Source: Apiospora phragmitis
Lineage: Eukaryota; Ascomycota; Sordariomycetes; Amphisphaeriales; Apiosporaceae
NCBI GenBank assembly: GCA_038363925.1
Contig: JAQQWL010000002.1
Span: forward strand, 248,001-312,000
Reading direction: 5' to 3'
Length of the DNA stretch: 64,000 nucleotides
In this document: positions 45,719 to 58,141 of the stretch, one piece after another
How positions within the stretch are numbered: the stretch's first letter is position 1
Layout of the letters: every line of letters begins with the position of its first letter
The notes under the pieces: model-generated
What the model saw: the letters and a program-made list of their open reading frames with translations, nothing else
Databases searched by the model: none
Told to the model about the DNA's origin: nothing
Program-made: the position numbers and the translations under genes

Positions 45719-46612
45719 ACTTTTAAAAGTTATATAATACTTTTTTATTTTAAAAATAGGGGTTTTTAATATTAATTTTAAATATTATAAATTAAATAGT
45801 AAAAAGTATAAATGAAATAATTTATAAAATAACTTTTATGTATAACTAAATATTTATTTTTAAAAGGTTAAAAAATCGCGAGTTTAATTTAAAAAAGCCT
45901 TTATTATTAAAGAATTTTAAAAGATATAAAACAAGAATGTAAAAAAAAGCATTTAATAATTAAAAAGGCGAAAATAAATATTTATTAAAGTAAAGGGCGA
46001 CCGGGAAAAGCGCTGCGATATTTACGGCGAAATAAATTATAATATATAAATATACGACATAAAATATAAAATCGAATAATAAATTAAATAACTAATAAAT
46101 TTAATTATATAAAAGTAATATAATTCGTTTAATAATAAACTACGTTAACGATTATTTATTTATAATAAACGATATTTTAAATTAAAATCCTAGTTAATTA
46201 AATTAAGTTAATTATATAATAATTATTACTTAAACTTATAGTTTTATTATTTTTATTTTTATTATAAATAAGTTAAATAAAAATCTTTTTAATAAAATCT
46301 TACTTTGAAATAAAGAAAAAAAGCTAAATATTTCATTAGAATATATAATAAACGCGTTAAAAGTTTATTACTATAATTGTTATAATTTTTATAATTTTTA
46401 ACTTAAAATAATAAGTTATTACTTATTATTTTAAAAAATAAAACGCGCTAGTTCGTTTTAAATAACCGGTAATAAATAATTAAAATATATTATATTTAAT
46501 AATAAAGCTTAATTACGCTTATTAAATAATTTAAGTTTTAAAATATTCCTCTTAAGCGAAAGAGAGGATCTTAACGAACTTTTTAAACTTAATCCGGGTC
46601 GGTCTGCTTTAA
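45719..46612. other. AT-rich spacer between pogo element and Gypsy C
   Basis: RIP-mutated, no recognisable domain or terminal repeat. The end (near 46590) is less mutated. Confidence 0.4.
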
Positions 46613-49600
46613 TATTACAACCCGACCTAACCATGCGGCTAAGACCCCACTCGCCGGAACGGGTTTATTATGCCCCGACCAGGCTACGATGTCACAGCTA
46701 CCGACCGTATTATTAGCTATATTAATACGAACTCCTTTATATTATAAAAGCGCGTAATTATAATTATAAAAATATTTTAAATAATAAAAAAATAAACCCG
46801 ACCCGGGAGAATAACCGGGGAAATATTACGTAATAAATAGCGATTAAATTACCGCGCTCCTAGTAAGCCAGGAGCTACAGGATCACGACGCTCCGAGTAA
46901 GCCACCGGAATGGATCACCGTGATCTAAAGGATGGATCACCGTGAGCTAATAATAGGATCACCGTGAGCTAACGGGCGATCTAACGGATTAATAAAAGAA
47001 GGATTAAATATATAACGATAAACGTTTTTTTATATATTTTATATAAATATTCTTTATTTTAATAATTAATTTAAATATTAATTTTAATTTATTAATAAAG
47101 TAAATAGCTTTAATAATTTTATTATAAATACTTTTAAAATTTATATATTTTAATTATTTTTATTTTTATAAATTATTATTTATTATATTAATAAAAATAA
47201 CTTTTATTATATATTTAAATACTTTTTCGTATTATTAATATAAACCTTAATACGTCTTATTAAGTTTTTTTTAAAACTTAAATAATATTCGTTATATTTT
47301 AATCACTTTTATTCTTACGAGTTATTACTTAAACCTTTAAATAATAATATTATAAGAACTATATTTATACCTAGCCTTAGTAATACCGTCTAATAAGGAA
47401 AGACTTCTATCGCTACCCTTAGCACCTTTTAACGATACCCTGCTATAGACGTTAATAGCAATAATAGCGATAACGGACCTACTTAATAAACGTTAGCTAA
47501 ACGAATTAAAAAATTCGAGCAAGAAAGCGCTAATTATTAATATTATTACGTTAAGTTCGAGAAGGAGCGTAACGAGCTCTTAGCTAAGGGTACTTTAGAA
47601 TAAACGCTTTACGATATTAATAAGCTACGAGAGGAAATATATCTCTTTTATATAGTTATTAATATTATTTAAACCTTTATTATATTAAAAAATGGTATAA
47701 AGATTAATATATTAATATTTTTTAATAAAATAAGCGAAAACTTTCGAAACTTTTTTATTTAAATTAAAACCTATTAACGATTTTATAAAAAAATATTTCA
47801 GGACGCCACTTAATAAGTTATTTACGTCGCCTCGTTTTTTAAAAATAAGGTACTCGTTTAGTTTAAACCTTACTTAAACGAACTTATAAAAAACGATTAA
47901 TAAGTTAAGCTATGCCGTACGGAGGTATAATATATTTTTAAAAGTTATAACGGCTTCGAATAAGCCTTTAAATCACTCTTCTAAAACCCCGACAAAAAAC
48001 GACAGGCGGAAAAGGAACTTAAAACCCTTAAATAAAAAGGATTAGCCGTATCCTATATAGCCGAGTTCTAACGTATCACGGCTCGATTAAATTATACCGA
48101 AGTTACGAACGTCTGTTATGCGGACTTTATCGAAGTTTTTTTTAAATTTAGTTTTAAAGTTATACCTTATAATCGTTATTTTATAAAGGGGTAGTTTTAT
48201 ATAATAATAAAAGGCGTTAATAAGTATAAAAAATATATTCGTATTAGTTATATATATAATAATATTAAGGTTTTACTTTTATACCTCGACTCGAAATATT
48301 TATATTAAATATTTATTACGGCTAAGTTTAATTAAAAAATTTATAATAATTATATTATAAAGGATAATTTATAAATTTCTTTTATATATAAAAGATATTT
48401 TACGCTTTTATAAATTTTATATATATATAATATTTATATAAAATACTTCGCGAAGAAACTTAAGTATAAATAATTTTTTTAAAAGATTAATAAACGATTT
48501 ATTGCGTAACTATACCCGGACTATATTATTAAAAAAATTCGAATATCGATCCTTAATAAATAATACGCGTACCTATTAATATAGAAAGATTTACGGTAAT
48601 TACGATAATATTATTTAAAAAAACGAGATTAAAAAAAGTATTTCGAAAATTAATACCTTAAATACGTTTAAAGTAAATCGCGAGCTTATAAACGTTTAAA
48701 AAAAAGTGTTTAATGCTTTTAAAACGTATAAATATATACTTAATAAAAAAACCCTTTTAATATATTAAAGAACTTATAAAGCGTTTATAAATTACCGCGA
48801 ACTTAATAAACTTTCGAATTATTTAAAAAACCCGGATCCTAAGTATTAAAAATAGTATTTCGTACGAGGAAGAATATAGAAACACCCTATTAATATATTA
48901 AGAAGCGCTTTATAAAGAATGGAAGGAACGATAATAACGATACGAATATCGATCGTAAAAGATTATTAATTACTTATAAGAACAGCGTTTAGGAAACGGA
49001 CGCCGCTTACTATAAAAGAACGATAATAGGCGGACTAAAATAGGTCTTTATATTAAATAATAAATAATCGAACTATCTATAAATATATTATATTAATAAT
49101 AAATATAAAAAAAATCTATATTAAAGCGTTACTTAATAATAAAACGTAAAAAAACTATATTTCATTACGAATTGTTAATTACCTTAAATTCGAATAATAA
49201 TAATAAAACGCCCCATACCGATTTAAAACCGTCAATAAAAGACTCATAACTTACAATAATAAAGAAATACGGAAGGAAATTACGAACCTTCCGATCGATA
49301 TTAAAAAACGCTATAAACGAATTATATATAATATCACAAACATAATAAAATACGACATAATTTTAAAAATACCCTAATTATGAGTAAATAATTTTAAAAT
49401 TAATTAAAAAATAGGTTAATTTTAATAAAATACATTAAAAAAAGGTTTAATCAATAAGTAACGGTCTAAAAAGCGACCCTTTAATAAACCTAAAGTTTTT
49501 AAAATATATATTATTATTAAAAAGCTTAAGCCGAACGTTATAATAATTATATTAAAAAAGTACCGGTAATTCGAAGCATTTTTTAATAAGAAACTAGAAA

Positions 49601-52600
49601 TAAGCTTACCGCTTTATATATAATAGGATTATAAAATAACCTTTAAAGATAGAAAGGAACCCTTATTTATATTTATATATAAATTTAATTAAAATCATAA
49701 ATAAGCTTTAAAAGAGTATAGTATGGAAAATCTCGAAAAAGGAGTTATACGACCATTTATATTATTAGCAGGCTTCCCTATCCTCTTCGTTCCGAAAAAG
49801 AGTAAGGACGGGAAACCTAAATAGTGTATATATATTAATTATTAAAAACCGGTACCCCTTATTTTTAATTAGCGATTTATAAAATAGACTATTATATGCT
49901 AAAATTTTTATAATATTTAACCTCTTTAACGTATATAACCTAATCCGAATTAAAAAGGGAAAAAAATAAAAAACCGCGTTCCGGACTAAATACGGCTATT
50001 TAGAATACTAAGTTATACTGTTTAGCTTGATTAATATATTAATTAGCTTTTAATTTATAATTAATCACGTTTTATAAAAATACCTCGATAAGTTTATTAT
50101 AATATATTTCGATAATATTTTTATTTATTCCGAAAACGATAAATAATATCGAGAATATATAAAGCTAGTATTTTAAAAGCTATAAGACGCTAATTTACTA
50201 GTTAACTTAAAGAAAAACGAATTCTATTAACGATCCGTTACTTTCGTAAAATACGTGATATTTTTAAGCGAAATCTGGATAAAACCTTCGAAAATCTTAA
50301 TAGTTAGAAAATAGCTTACGCTTATAAGCGCTACGGAAATTAGATCTTTCTTAATACTAGCTAATTATTATTAGATCTTCGTCCCGGATTTAGCAAGATA
50401 GCAATACTTTTAACGAACTTAACGAAAAAGGACGAACTATTTTAATAGATAAAGAAAGAAAACAAGGCCTTTTATAATATTAAAGAGCGAATTCTTAACG
50501 AACCGGTATTTTGCGTAATAGACCCGTTTAAACCCTTTAAAATTGAAACCGACGTATTAAACTATACGATCGGAGGATAACTTAATTAACGAAACGATAA
50601 TAAAAAGTTATACTTAGTCGTATTCTTTTCGAAAAAGTTTAACGAATTAAAGTTTAATTATTAAATCTATAATAAAAAGTTAATAATTATTATTAAAACT
50701 TATAAAGAATAGAAATATTATTTTAATAAAATAATAAAATTAATTAAGGTCTATATTAATTATAAAAACCTTATAACGTTTATTATAATTAAAAAATTAA
50801 ATAAATAATAAATATAATAATTTAAATTTTTATTAAAATTTAACCTTATTATTATTTATTAAAAAAGTAATAAGAACGGTCGCGTCGATGTACTAAGCCG
50901 ATAACCGGACCACTAGGAGGAGGTCCCGTTCGAAACGCGGATTATCCTTATTTATGACTAAGACAGTAACCTTATACCGTTAAAATAATTAAATATTATA
51001 AACTACGTTTAATATAATAATAATTAGGTTACTAAGTTTCGGTAATTTAATTAAACCTTTAACCTCGTAAGCTACTTTAAAGATTACCTCGAAAACCACG
51101 ACGGTCTCACCTTTTATTAAAGCAAGATCTATATCCCTAAGCGGTACCGTAAAGACTTTATTAAAGAATTTTACGAACACTTTATACACGGGTACTAAAA
51201 AGTATTTAAAACTTAAAAACGGATTATTAAATAATTTAATTATAAAAACCTTAAACTAATCGTAGCTAAAGTAATTAATAAATATAACTTTTATAATAAA
51301 ACTAAAGCTACTCGATATTAATTATATAAAGAATTATAACCGATCTTATTATTAAATAAAGTATAAAAAACTATCGTATTTAACTTCGTTATTAAGCTAC
51401 CCTATTAAAAAAACCCTTAATTAAAATTAATTATAATAATATCTTAATAATTATAAATAAACTCACGAAATATACCTATTTCTTATTATATAAAGAATTT
51501 AGCGATATTAATAACCTAACGTACACATTTTTTCGAATAATCGTTAATTAATACGGGCTACCCGAAACGATTATTTCTAATAAAGATAAACTATTTACTG
51601 CTAAATTCTAAAAATCGCTTATAGCATAACTTAGTATTAAATATAAACTATTTATAATTTATTACTTTTAAACGAATAAATAAACTAAGCGAATAAATTA
51701 AACCTTAAAGTAATACCTACGTTATTATATTAATTATAAATAAAATAATTAAATATAATTATTATTTATAACTTAATTTATTAATAATAACGTAAATAAC
51801 GAAGCTACGCGTATTTTATTATTTTAAACGAACTATAAGTATAATTTAGAGATTATTAAGAAACCTTTAAAAAAAGAGCTAATATTAATCGCGATTATAT
51901 AAGTCGAAAAATTAAAAAAAACTTTAAATTATATTATAATAAAACCTCACTTTTTTTTAATAACGAATAAAAAGATACGCCGATTAAATAAGATTAAAAA
52001 GATTAATTTTTAAAAAAAGAAAAACAATTTACTTCTTATAACGAAATATTAAAATAAAAAAACTAAGCGATAAATTAAACTTTAAAAAAATAAAACTATT
52101 TAAAATTATAGAAATTATTTTAAAAACTAATTACTAATTATTATTATTTAAAATAATACGGATATACTTTATATTTTATATTTTATTATTTAAGTTAACG
52201 GCCGAAGAAATTTTAATCGATATATAATTAAAAATCGAAATAAATTAATACGAGTATAAAATTAATAAAATTATTAATAAAAAAAAAGAAAAAACGAGGC
52301 CTTTAATATTTTATTTAATAAAAAGGTTATTTATTAAAAAATAATACTTAAAAATTTAAAAAACATTTAATAAACGCCGCGGAGGAACTTTAAAGGTTTA
52401 AAAAGGAACTCCCCCTATAGGAATTAACGGCTTAAGCTTTAATAAATTTATTAAATTAAAAAACGACTAGTTAATATCTTCGGAAATACTTAAAAAATAT
52501 AAGTTATTTAAAATAAAATTCTTTTAACTAATAATCGAGGAAGAAACGTTATCCTCTTTATCTAGCTTTTATATCCCCGACGGAACGCTTCCGAACGCTT

Positions 52601-53764
52601 TTTTATTATAACCTTCTTTATACGATAAAAGCGGGCTAGACGACCTAAGGCGGTAAATAGTTGCGTTTATAATAGGAATAAGGCCTCCTTTACGTCCAAC
52701 TTTTCCGCCTCTAATTTTTTTTATTAAGCGGCTAGTTTCGTTAGGGCCGATATAATAAAGGTGTTATTATAAGAACGATTAACTTAAATATATTCCGAAT
52801 AGCGAAACGATTTCTCGTTTATATAATAAGCTAGGTTTTAACGAAAATAATAAGTGTAGGGTATATTAATTAAGTTACCCGTAGATTCTATATTAATAAT
52901 AAGAATTAAACGCGTAATAGTTTTTTTAAACCGAAATTTTTTAATATAATTATTTATAATAAATAAATATTATAATAAAAAATGATAATAAAAAAACTTA
53001 TTATAACTTAATAATATAAATAATTAAAATATTTATAAAATTAATACTTTAAAAATAAAGTAATTAAAAAAAAGAGGATAATATTATAACCTAACCTAAT
53101 TATATAATTAAAACTTTATTTATTAAAACGAGTTTATTATACCCCGATTAAGTTATAACGTTATAATTACCGACTATATTATTAATTATATTAATACGAA
53201 CTCTTTTATATTATAAGAACGCGTAACCATAACTATAAAAATATCCTAAATAACGAAAGAATAGACTCGACCCGAGAGAACAACCGGGGAGATATCACGT
53301 AATAAGGAGCGACTAGATCACCGCGCTCCTAATAAGCCAGGAGCTACGGGATCACGACGCTCCGAGTAAGCCACCGGAATAGATCACCGTGATTAAGGGA
53401 TAGATCACCGTGAGCTAATAATAGGATTATTATGAGCTAACGGGCGATCTAACGGATTAATAAAGGAGGGATTAAATATATAACGATAAATATTTCTTTA
53501 TATATTTTATATAAATATTCTTTATTTTAATAATTAATTTAAATATTAATTTTAATTTATTAATAAAATAAATAGTTTTAACGACTTTATTATAAATACT
53601 TTTAAAATCTACGTACCTTAGTTACTTTCGTTTTTACGAGCTATTACCTATTATATCGATAAAAGCGACTTTTATCGCACGTTTAAATACTCTCTCGTAT
53701 TACTAATATAAACCCCAGTACGTCTTACTAGGTTTTTTTTAGAACCTAGATAGCGTTCGTTACA
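46613..53764 (+). mobile_element. Ty3/Gypsy retrotransposon copy C
   Basis: LTRs at 46613-47296 (684 bp) and 53082-53764 (683 bp) flank a 5.8-kb interior. Flanks TTTAA (46608-46612) and TTTGA (53765-53769) fit a 5-bp target duplication with one G-to-A change. The interior is colinear with copy B: gag 47.3-48.1 kb, RT with KTAFRTKYGYLEY near 49972-50010 and TAT TTC GAT AAT at 50105-50116 for Y-F-D-D, RNase H near 50.6-50.9 kb, integrase near 51.2-51.75 kb, and a purine tract before the 3' LTR. A junction near 48115 joins gag to sequence not seen at that place in copy B, so part of the gag end is deleted or rearranged. Stops are frequent. Confidence 0.87.
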
Positions 53765-54193
53765 TTTGAATTTTATTTCGCAAGGCGGCTCGAGGTACCT
53801 TAAGTCTTTTAAAAGCTGCACGTTTCGATTCGCCAGCTTATACGGTTAAAATAGCACGTTAAATAGTGGATTCGAAAGTTAAAATAAATATAGTTATAAA
53901 GTACGAGAAGTAATAATTTAAATAATAATTTTTAATTATTAATTTAAGAGTTAAATGCTAATTTAAATAAAAATAAAAGGTAAAGGGCTTCGCTTATTAA
54001 TAATTAATTTAAGTGACTACTTATATAATAAAATAACTAAGTAATTAAGGTGCTTATCGCCTTTAACGGCCGTTATTATTTATTTATACTTTAAAAATCA
54101 TCGTATAAAAAAGGGAGGGAGGTACGCTTAATAGTATAAATTTACCCGATAAATTTCATAGGTGAATAGCTAAGGCAAAGCTTTATAGCTAGT
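53765..54193. other. AT-rich flank right of Gypsy C
   Basis: AT-rich sequence with no domain seen. Its start (TTTGAATTTTATTTCGCAAG) continues the target in which copy C inserted. Confidence 0.4.
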
Positions 54194-54471
54194 TGTGAGA
54201 GTATAATATATGTATCTATTCCCTTTTAGAGAATATGTGACCCACTAATAAAGCTGAGTTTATTATTACTAACCCTTTAAATAGCCCCTCGGCCCCTAAG
54301 CTATACCACACTTAATATCTCCTTAAGTAGGTATAATACAGCCTAGATATAATATCTCACTCGGGTCCTATAAGCCATTAGGGCGCTTACACGAGGAATT
54401 TTAAGTAAGCACCGACTTGGGCGGTGTAGCCTTACACGAGTTAGATATAGTCAGTAATAAACTCCGTAACA
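54194..54471 (-). mobile_element. Possible Copia-like solo LTR, not RIP-mutated
   Basis: On the minus strand it starts TGTTACGGAGTTTATTACTG and ends TATACTCTCACA (TG...CA), with an internal TATTTAAA-like box and an AATAAA signal (AATAAACTCAG). That is the arrangement of a short Copia LTR. GC and CpA content are normal, unlike the surrounding DNA, so it is young or single-copy. No clear target duplication is seen, which lowers confidence. Confidence 0.35.
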
Positions 54472-54864
54472 AGAGGCATAAAAGAAGGAGACGAGAGTCG
54501 TGTTTTTAATACCGAGTTACACAAGCTAACTTAAGAGGATAACTACCTCTTTAAATTCCTTTAATTACACTTATTTTAATTATAATAAAAATTCGAGGCT
54601 ACTACTTATTAATAAAGTTAATAAGTATATTTTATAACTAATATAAATTATATAATTATAATAAGTTAAGGCTACGTTTTTTTAATTATTAATTAAAGCT
54701 TTTTAAATTATAAATATATTATTTAAATTTTTTAAACGTTTTAAATATTAGTTTAAAATAATCTTTAATTAAACCTTATTATTTTAATTAATTCAATAAT
54801 AAAACCTTCACTAATTCGTACCGACGATTTATTAGCCGCTAAATCCGCTAAATTCCGCTAATCG

Positions 54865-54983
54865 AGGGCCTTTAAGGGGCCTAGGGGTCCTTCTAGGGGA
54901 CTTTTAAAAGCCTCGGGAGCCTTCCAGGGGGCCTTCCAAAGGGCCTTCTAAGGGGCCTTCTAGGGAACCTTTTTATGGGCCTC
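54865..54983. repeat. Degenerate G/C-rich minisatellite
   Basis: Imperfect units of about 12-17 bp around GGGGCCTTCTA (for example AGGGCCTTCTAA, GGGGCCTTCTAG) repeat about seven times. It marks the right edge of the AT-rich island. Confidence 0.6.
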
Positions 54984-55021
54984 GAGGCTTTTGAGCGAAG
55001 GGGCTCGTGCGACGATATTTC

Positions 55022-55105
55022 GGTAAGTGTGGCATTACTCGCGCTCGGTCTCGTCCGTCCTTCCGTTAGCGTGCGTCAAATTTGGTAAGTGTAGTATTGC
55101 TAGCG
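55022..55105. repeat. Direct repeat GGTAAGTGTRGYATTRCT
   Basis: GGTAAGTGTGGCATTACTCG (55022) and GGTAAGTGTAGTATTGCTAG (55084) are 62 bp apart and differ at transition-type sites. A partial third (GGTAAGTAGAGCAACCTTGC) is near 55505. They may be subterminal repeats of a pogo-type element whose other end is missing. Confidence 0.4.
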
Positions 55106-55960
55106 ATCAACCCCCGACGCTCCGGATCGCTCCGGATGAACGCTATCTCTATTTCGACGGCAGCACGGAAAAGCCCGTGGTGACGTTGATATCACCGAAA
55201 GGGATTCAGTATTAGCTAATATGGAACGCACAGCTAAATCCGGATAACAAGCGGGCTGATAAACGGAAAAAGCCAGCTTAAAATATCAGCTGAGTCCGCC
55301 GGCTGCCGGGGACCGTGCGCCGCCATTCAGCGTCAGCTGCGGTCGAAAGGAAACCTAGCTTAAGGTGGATACATCCATGTTGAATCAGCTGGGCTCATAG
55401 CATCTGGGATGCGACAGTCATTCCATCGTTGATTATGCCAATGTCAGCATCTTATTTCGACGCCACCTTCTTACGCCAATACCACCTGCCGTCAGATTCT
55501 GTCGGTAAGTAGAGCAACCTTGCTTTCTTAATCCTTTCGTCCACCGATGCCGCTTTAGCCGCGACCATCCGAAAGTTCCGTCGCGTCGATGTTGTTGTCA
55601 CCAAAATATGGTTACACCCTTCTGGGCGACGTGAATGAGGTTAGGCTAATGATGTATAGGAGGATATACCATGGGATGTGATTGACCCCATCATAAGAGC
55701 AGCCTATATAGCCGGACTGGCCTATACTAACCCCCTTTGAAGGACGTGCTGGGCGACTTGAACGTCGGGGTGCGGGGCGACAACTTTGGCCTGGAGATCC
55801 CATGATACTCTCATCACAGTCACTCGTTTCTTGTTTCTCTCTGGTTTGTTTTGGTTTGTTTTGGGTGTCGCTGTTCGTTCGGTTTTTGTTTTTTTGTTTT
55901 TGATTTAGGATCTTCCAGCGTTGGTTTTCGTGTTTTTTAATATTTAATAAAAATCTTTTA

Positions 55961-56060
55961 CCCCTTTTTTTCTTAACAAAAAGGGGTGATGTTACAGACA
56001 GGCCTCTTTTTGTTTCGCTTTTTTAAAGCAGCGGCTTCATTAAAAAAAAAGCCTGTCTGT
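55961..56060. repeat. Two adjacent inverted repeats (hairpins)
   Basis: CCCCTTTTT/AAAAAGGGG with an 8-nt loop (55961-55986) is followed by ACAGACAGGC (55994-56003) paired with GCCTGTCTGT (56051-56060) around a T-rich then A-rich loop. They could be a transcription-termination-like structure or the ends of a tiny palindromic element. Confidence 0.55.
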
Positions 56061-56103
56061 TCGAGCGTCATTGGGTTTCCGCCCAATTCTACGCCTGCAA
56101 TGA

Positions 56104-56235
56104 CATCGTCTACTTTTCTGGGGGCAGTAAGCCAGCTTCCCACGTTAAAACGCATCGTCTATACCGGCAGCAGGTCCGATCCTCACGCTCAACAACATCG
56201 TCTACACCGGCAATAGGCCAGCTCCCAATCACACC
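56104..56235. repeat. Degenerate tandem repeat, CATCGTCTAY units
   Basis: Three units start CATCGTCTAC/T at 56104, 56153 and 56196 (periods 49 and 43 bp), each continuing with CCGGCA-like and CAGCT-like segments. Confidence 0.45.
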
Positions 56236-56864
56236 AGAGGATTTCCTTCGTTCATCCAATCAGCAGATTTCGACACACTGCCAGGTCAGGACTGGCATCG
56301 CGCTCATTACTGCCACCTGCTTACGTCAAGTCGGACCCAGACGTTATTGGATGGCGCTCCTCTCAGTTATTGAGTCATCCTCGTCCCTCTCTCCAATGCT
56401 TTCGGCCTCCGACGCCTTCTGGTTGTTCGATTATCACCACCCCTGTTTGTTCGAGCGTCACCCGGCTCCTGTCGGCAATGGTGGTAGTGGTAGTGATGCT
56501 TTACAATCATGCTCCGGCGTGGCTCGACGAGTTCTGCCCAACTGAACCCAGATACCATTCGGTCGCTGATTCTCCAGCTTCACGATACCCGCAACAGCCT
56601 TACCGAATCATACGCTCTTATCAAGGCCAGCCGGACGGCCTCGGTACGATGCTATCCACGGGTGTCTATCAAATCACCAGACTTAACAAAACCCCTAAGT
56701 GTGGTTAGCTGGTTGGTTGGTGTTTTCAGTTAGACGGGACCAATCTGGCGGGGTAGAAGCATACATCTCTCAACCCGACCGAGGCAACCGGACTGTCCAG
56801 TTTCAGACTAAAACTGGTGGCAACTCTCAGTGACAGACGGCTGATCGACATCACCGCAACTAGA

Positions 56865-57826
56865 TCACTGATCATGCCTGGTTACCAACCTTTGGGCCAA
56901 ACCAGCAAAACTGGCTGTGAGTTGCTTGGGCTGAGGCGGGGCCTGGCTTGTGGTGGCAAGCTGTGGTGCTGGTAGTGAATTGTGGACTACCATATCGCCA
57001 ATTCCCGTTGGACGTTGTGGCTGCAGTGTGTTCCTCTGACTTTGTCCGCGAGCCCACCAACCTTGGGCTTCCAATTGGCGCTAGTGAACAGTATTGCGTT
57101 CCTCCAAATGGGTGACATACAAATCGAAAGACATGTTAGCGGTCGGTTTGATTACCATAGCTTGTAGCTCAGGATATAGTGCATTCCATACGTGGCTCAT
57201 TTGTTGAAATCACAGACAAGGTCAACCGGAACGGCGCCGGTTGATATCAAGCAATTCCGGAAATGAACACCAGCTCACTTTGAAAATCTTGGACCAAACT
57301 CCATGGCGTGAAAAGGGAAGGAAAAAGAACTAAAACACCTCCGGTGTGGTCGCCCAGCTGCCGCCGCCGCTGCCGTCCATAACTCGACGGTGGGCTGCCA
57401 CGCCCCCGGCAACGGCTCAACGCCGCTAGCCTGCCATTGGCCGGGGCCCTGCTTCTGCGACCGAGCCTGCTGCCGGGCCGGTTGTTGAGCCTGGCGCTGT
57501 TATTGCTGGGCCTGTTATACCATCCGGTCCCGATCCACCAGCTTCAAGATATACGCAACAGCCTCAATAGCGAACGATGCCGCGTGAACTCGGCCATATA
57601 TATGACCGACCCCAAATTTTCAATATAATCGGCATACTGGGGAAGAAGCCCATTGCTTCTGCGCTGTTCGACTTCCCCCTCGCAACGTTCTATCAAGTCT
57701 ATCATCATTGGCGATATGGTACGAATCATCACGGTCAAGGGCGAGATAAATCATTGGATAATCAGCCGAGGGTTTGTTCTCCCTTACGAAAGCCTCGATA
57801 TCCCTCATCAATGCAAGTTTAAGCAC
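56865..57826 (-). pseudogene. Possible decayed Gln/Pro-rich gene
   Basis: Several minus-strand stretches read as protein in different frames: LMRDIEAFVRENKPSADYPM (57.7-57.8 kb), DLIERCEGEVEQRRSNGLLP (57.6 kb), a Gln-rich run with QAQQPARQQARSQKQGPGQW (57.4 kb), and NSLPAPQLATTSQAPPQPKQ (56.9 kb). Stops and frame changes separate them. I do not recognise the protein. It could also be chance in repeat-rich DNA. Confidence 0.25.
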
Positions 57827-58141
57827 TGGTCATCTCTCATTGCAGCAGAGCAACCACACCAGATCAACGTGGTCCATTACAACTAGTCATAGGAGCCAGC
57901 GTCGTCGACATGGTGCCTTGATACGTCTGCGATGCAGCACTCTGATGTCTTTGCGGTTTGGTCAGACTCAGATGGGCCCTCCAGCTTCGAGGATTGACCC
58001 ATCCACGTGGTTATGGGTTTCACAGTTCCGTGGACTAGGCCAACTATGTGAAGGGAAATAAACCTTCTCGCCACCGGAAAATCTTGCTTCAGGCCATCCT
58101 CTCCTGAAACCTTGGGAAAGAAACAGTAGAGAAAAACCAGG

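Larger units (their letters stand above)
24740..54860. other. AT-rich RIP island
   Basis: About 30 kb of very AT-rich DNA with almost no open frame (only two frames of 66-68 codons, both antisense to integrase). TpA is very common and CpA/TpG rare, while CpG survives, which is the dinucleotide pattern RIP leaves (it targets CpA). Almost all of it can be assigned to transposons listed separately. A centromeric or heterochromatic role is possible but not shown. Confidence 0.85.
55106..58141. other. Transition zone without a supported intact gene
   Basis: GC returns to intermediate values. It contains two hairpins (55961-56060), short tandem repeats (56104-56235) and a possible decayed minus-strand gene (56865-57826). 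No intact frame above about 110 codons is protein-like. Confidence 0.4.

Noticed and set aside
24740..54860. Idea that the AT-rich block is mitochondrial DNA inserted in the nucleus or misassembled
   Set aside because: It resolves into LTR elements with target duplications and a pogo element, retains many CpG sites, and shows no rRNA, tRNA or mitochondrial gene sequence.
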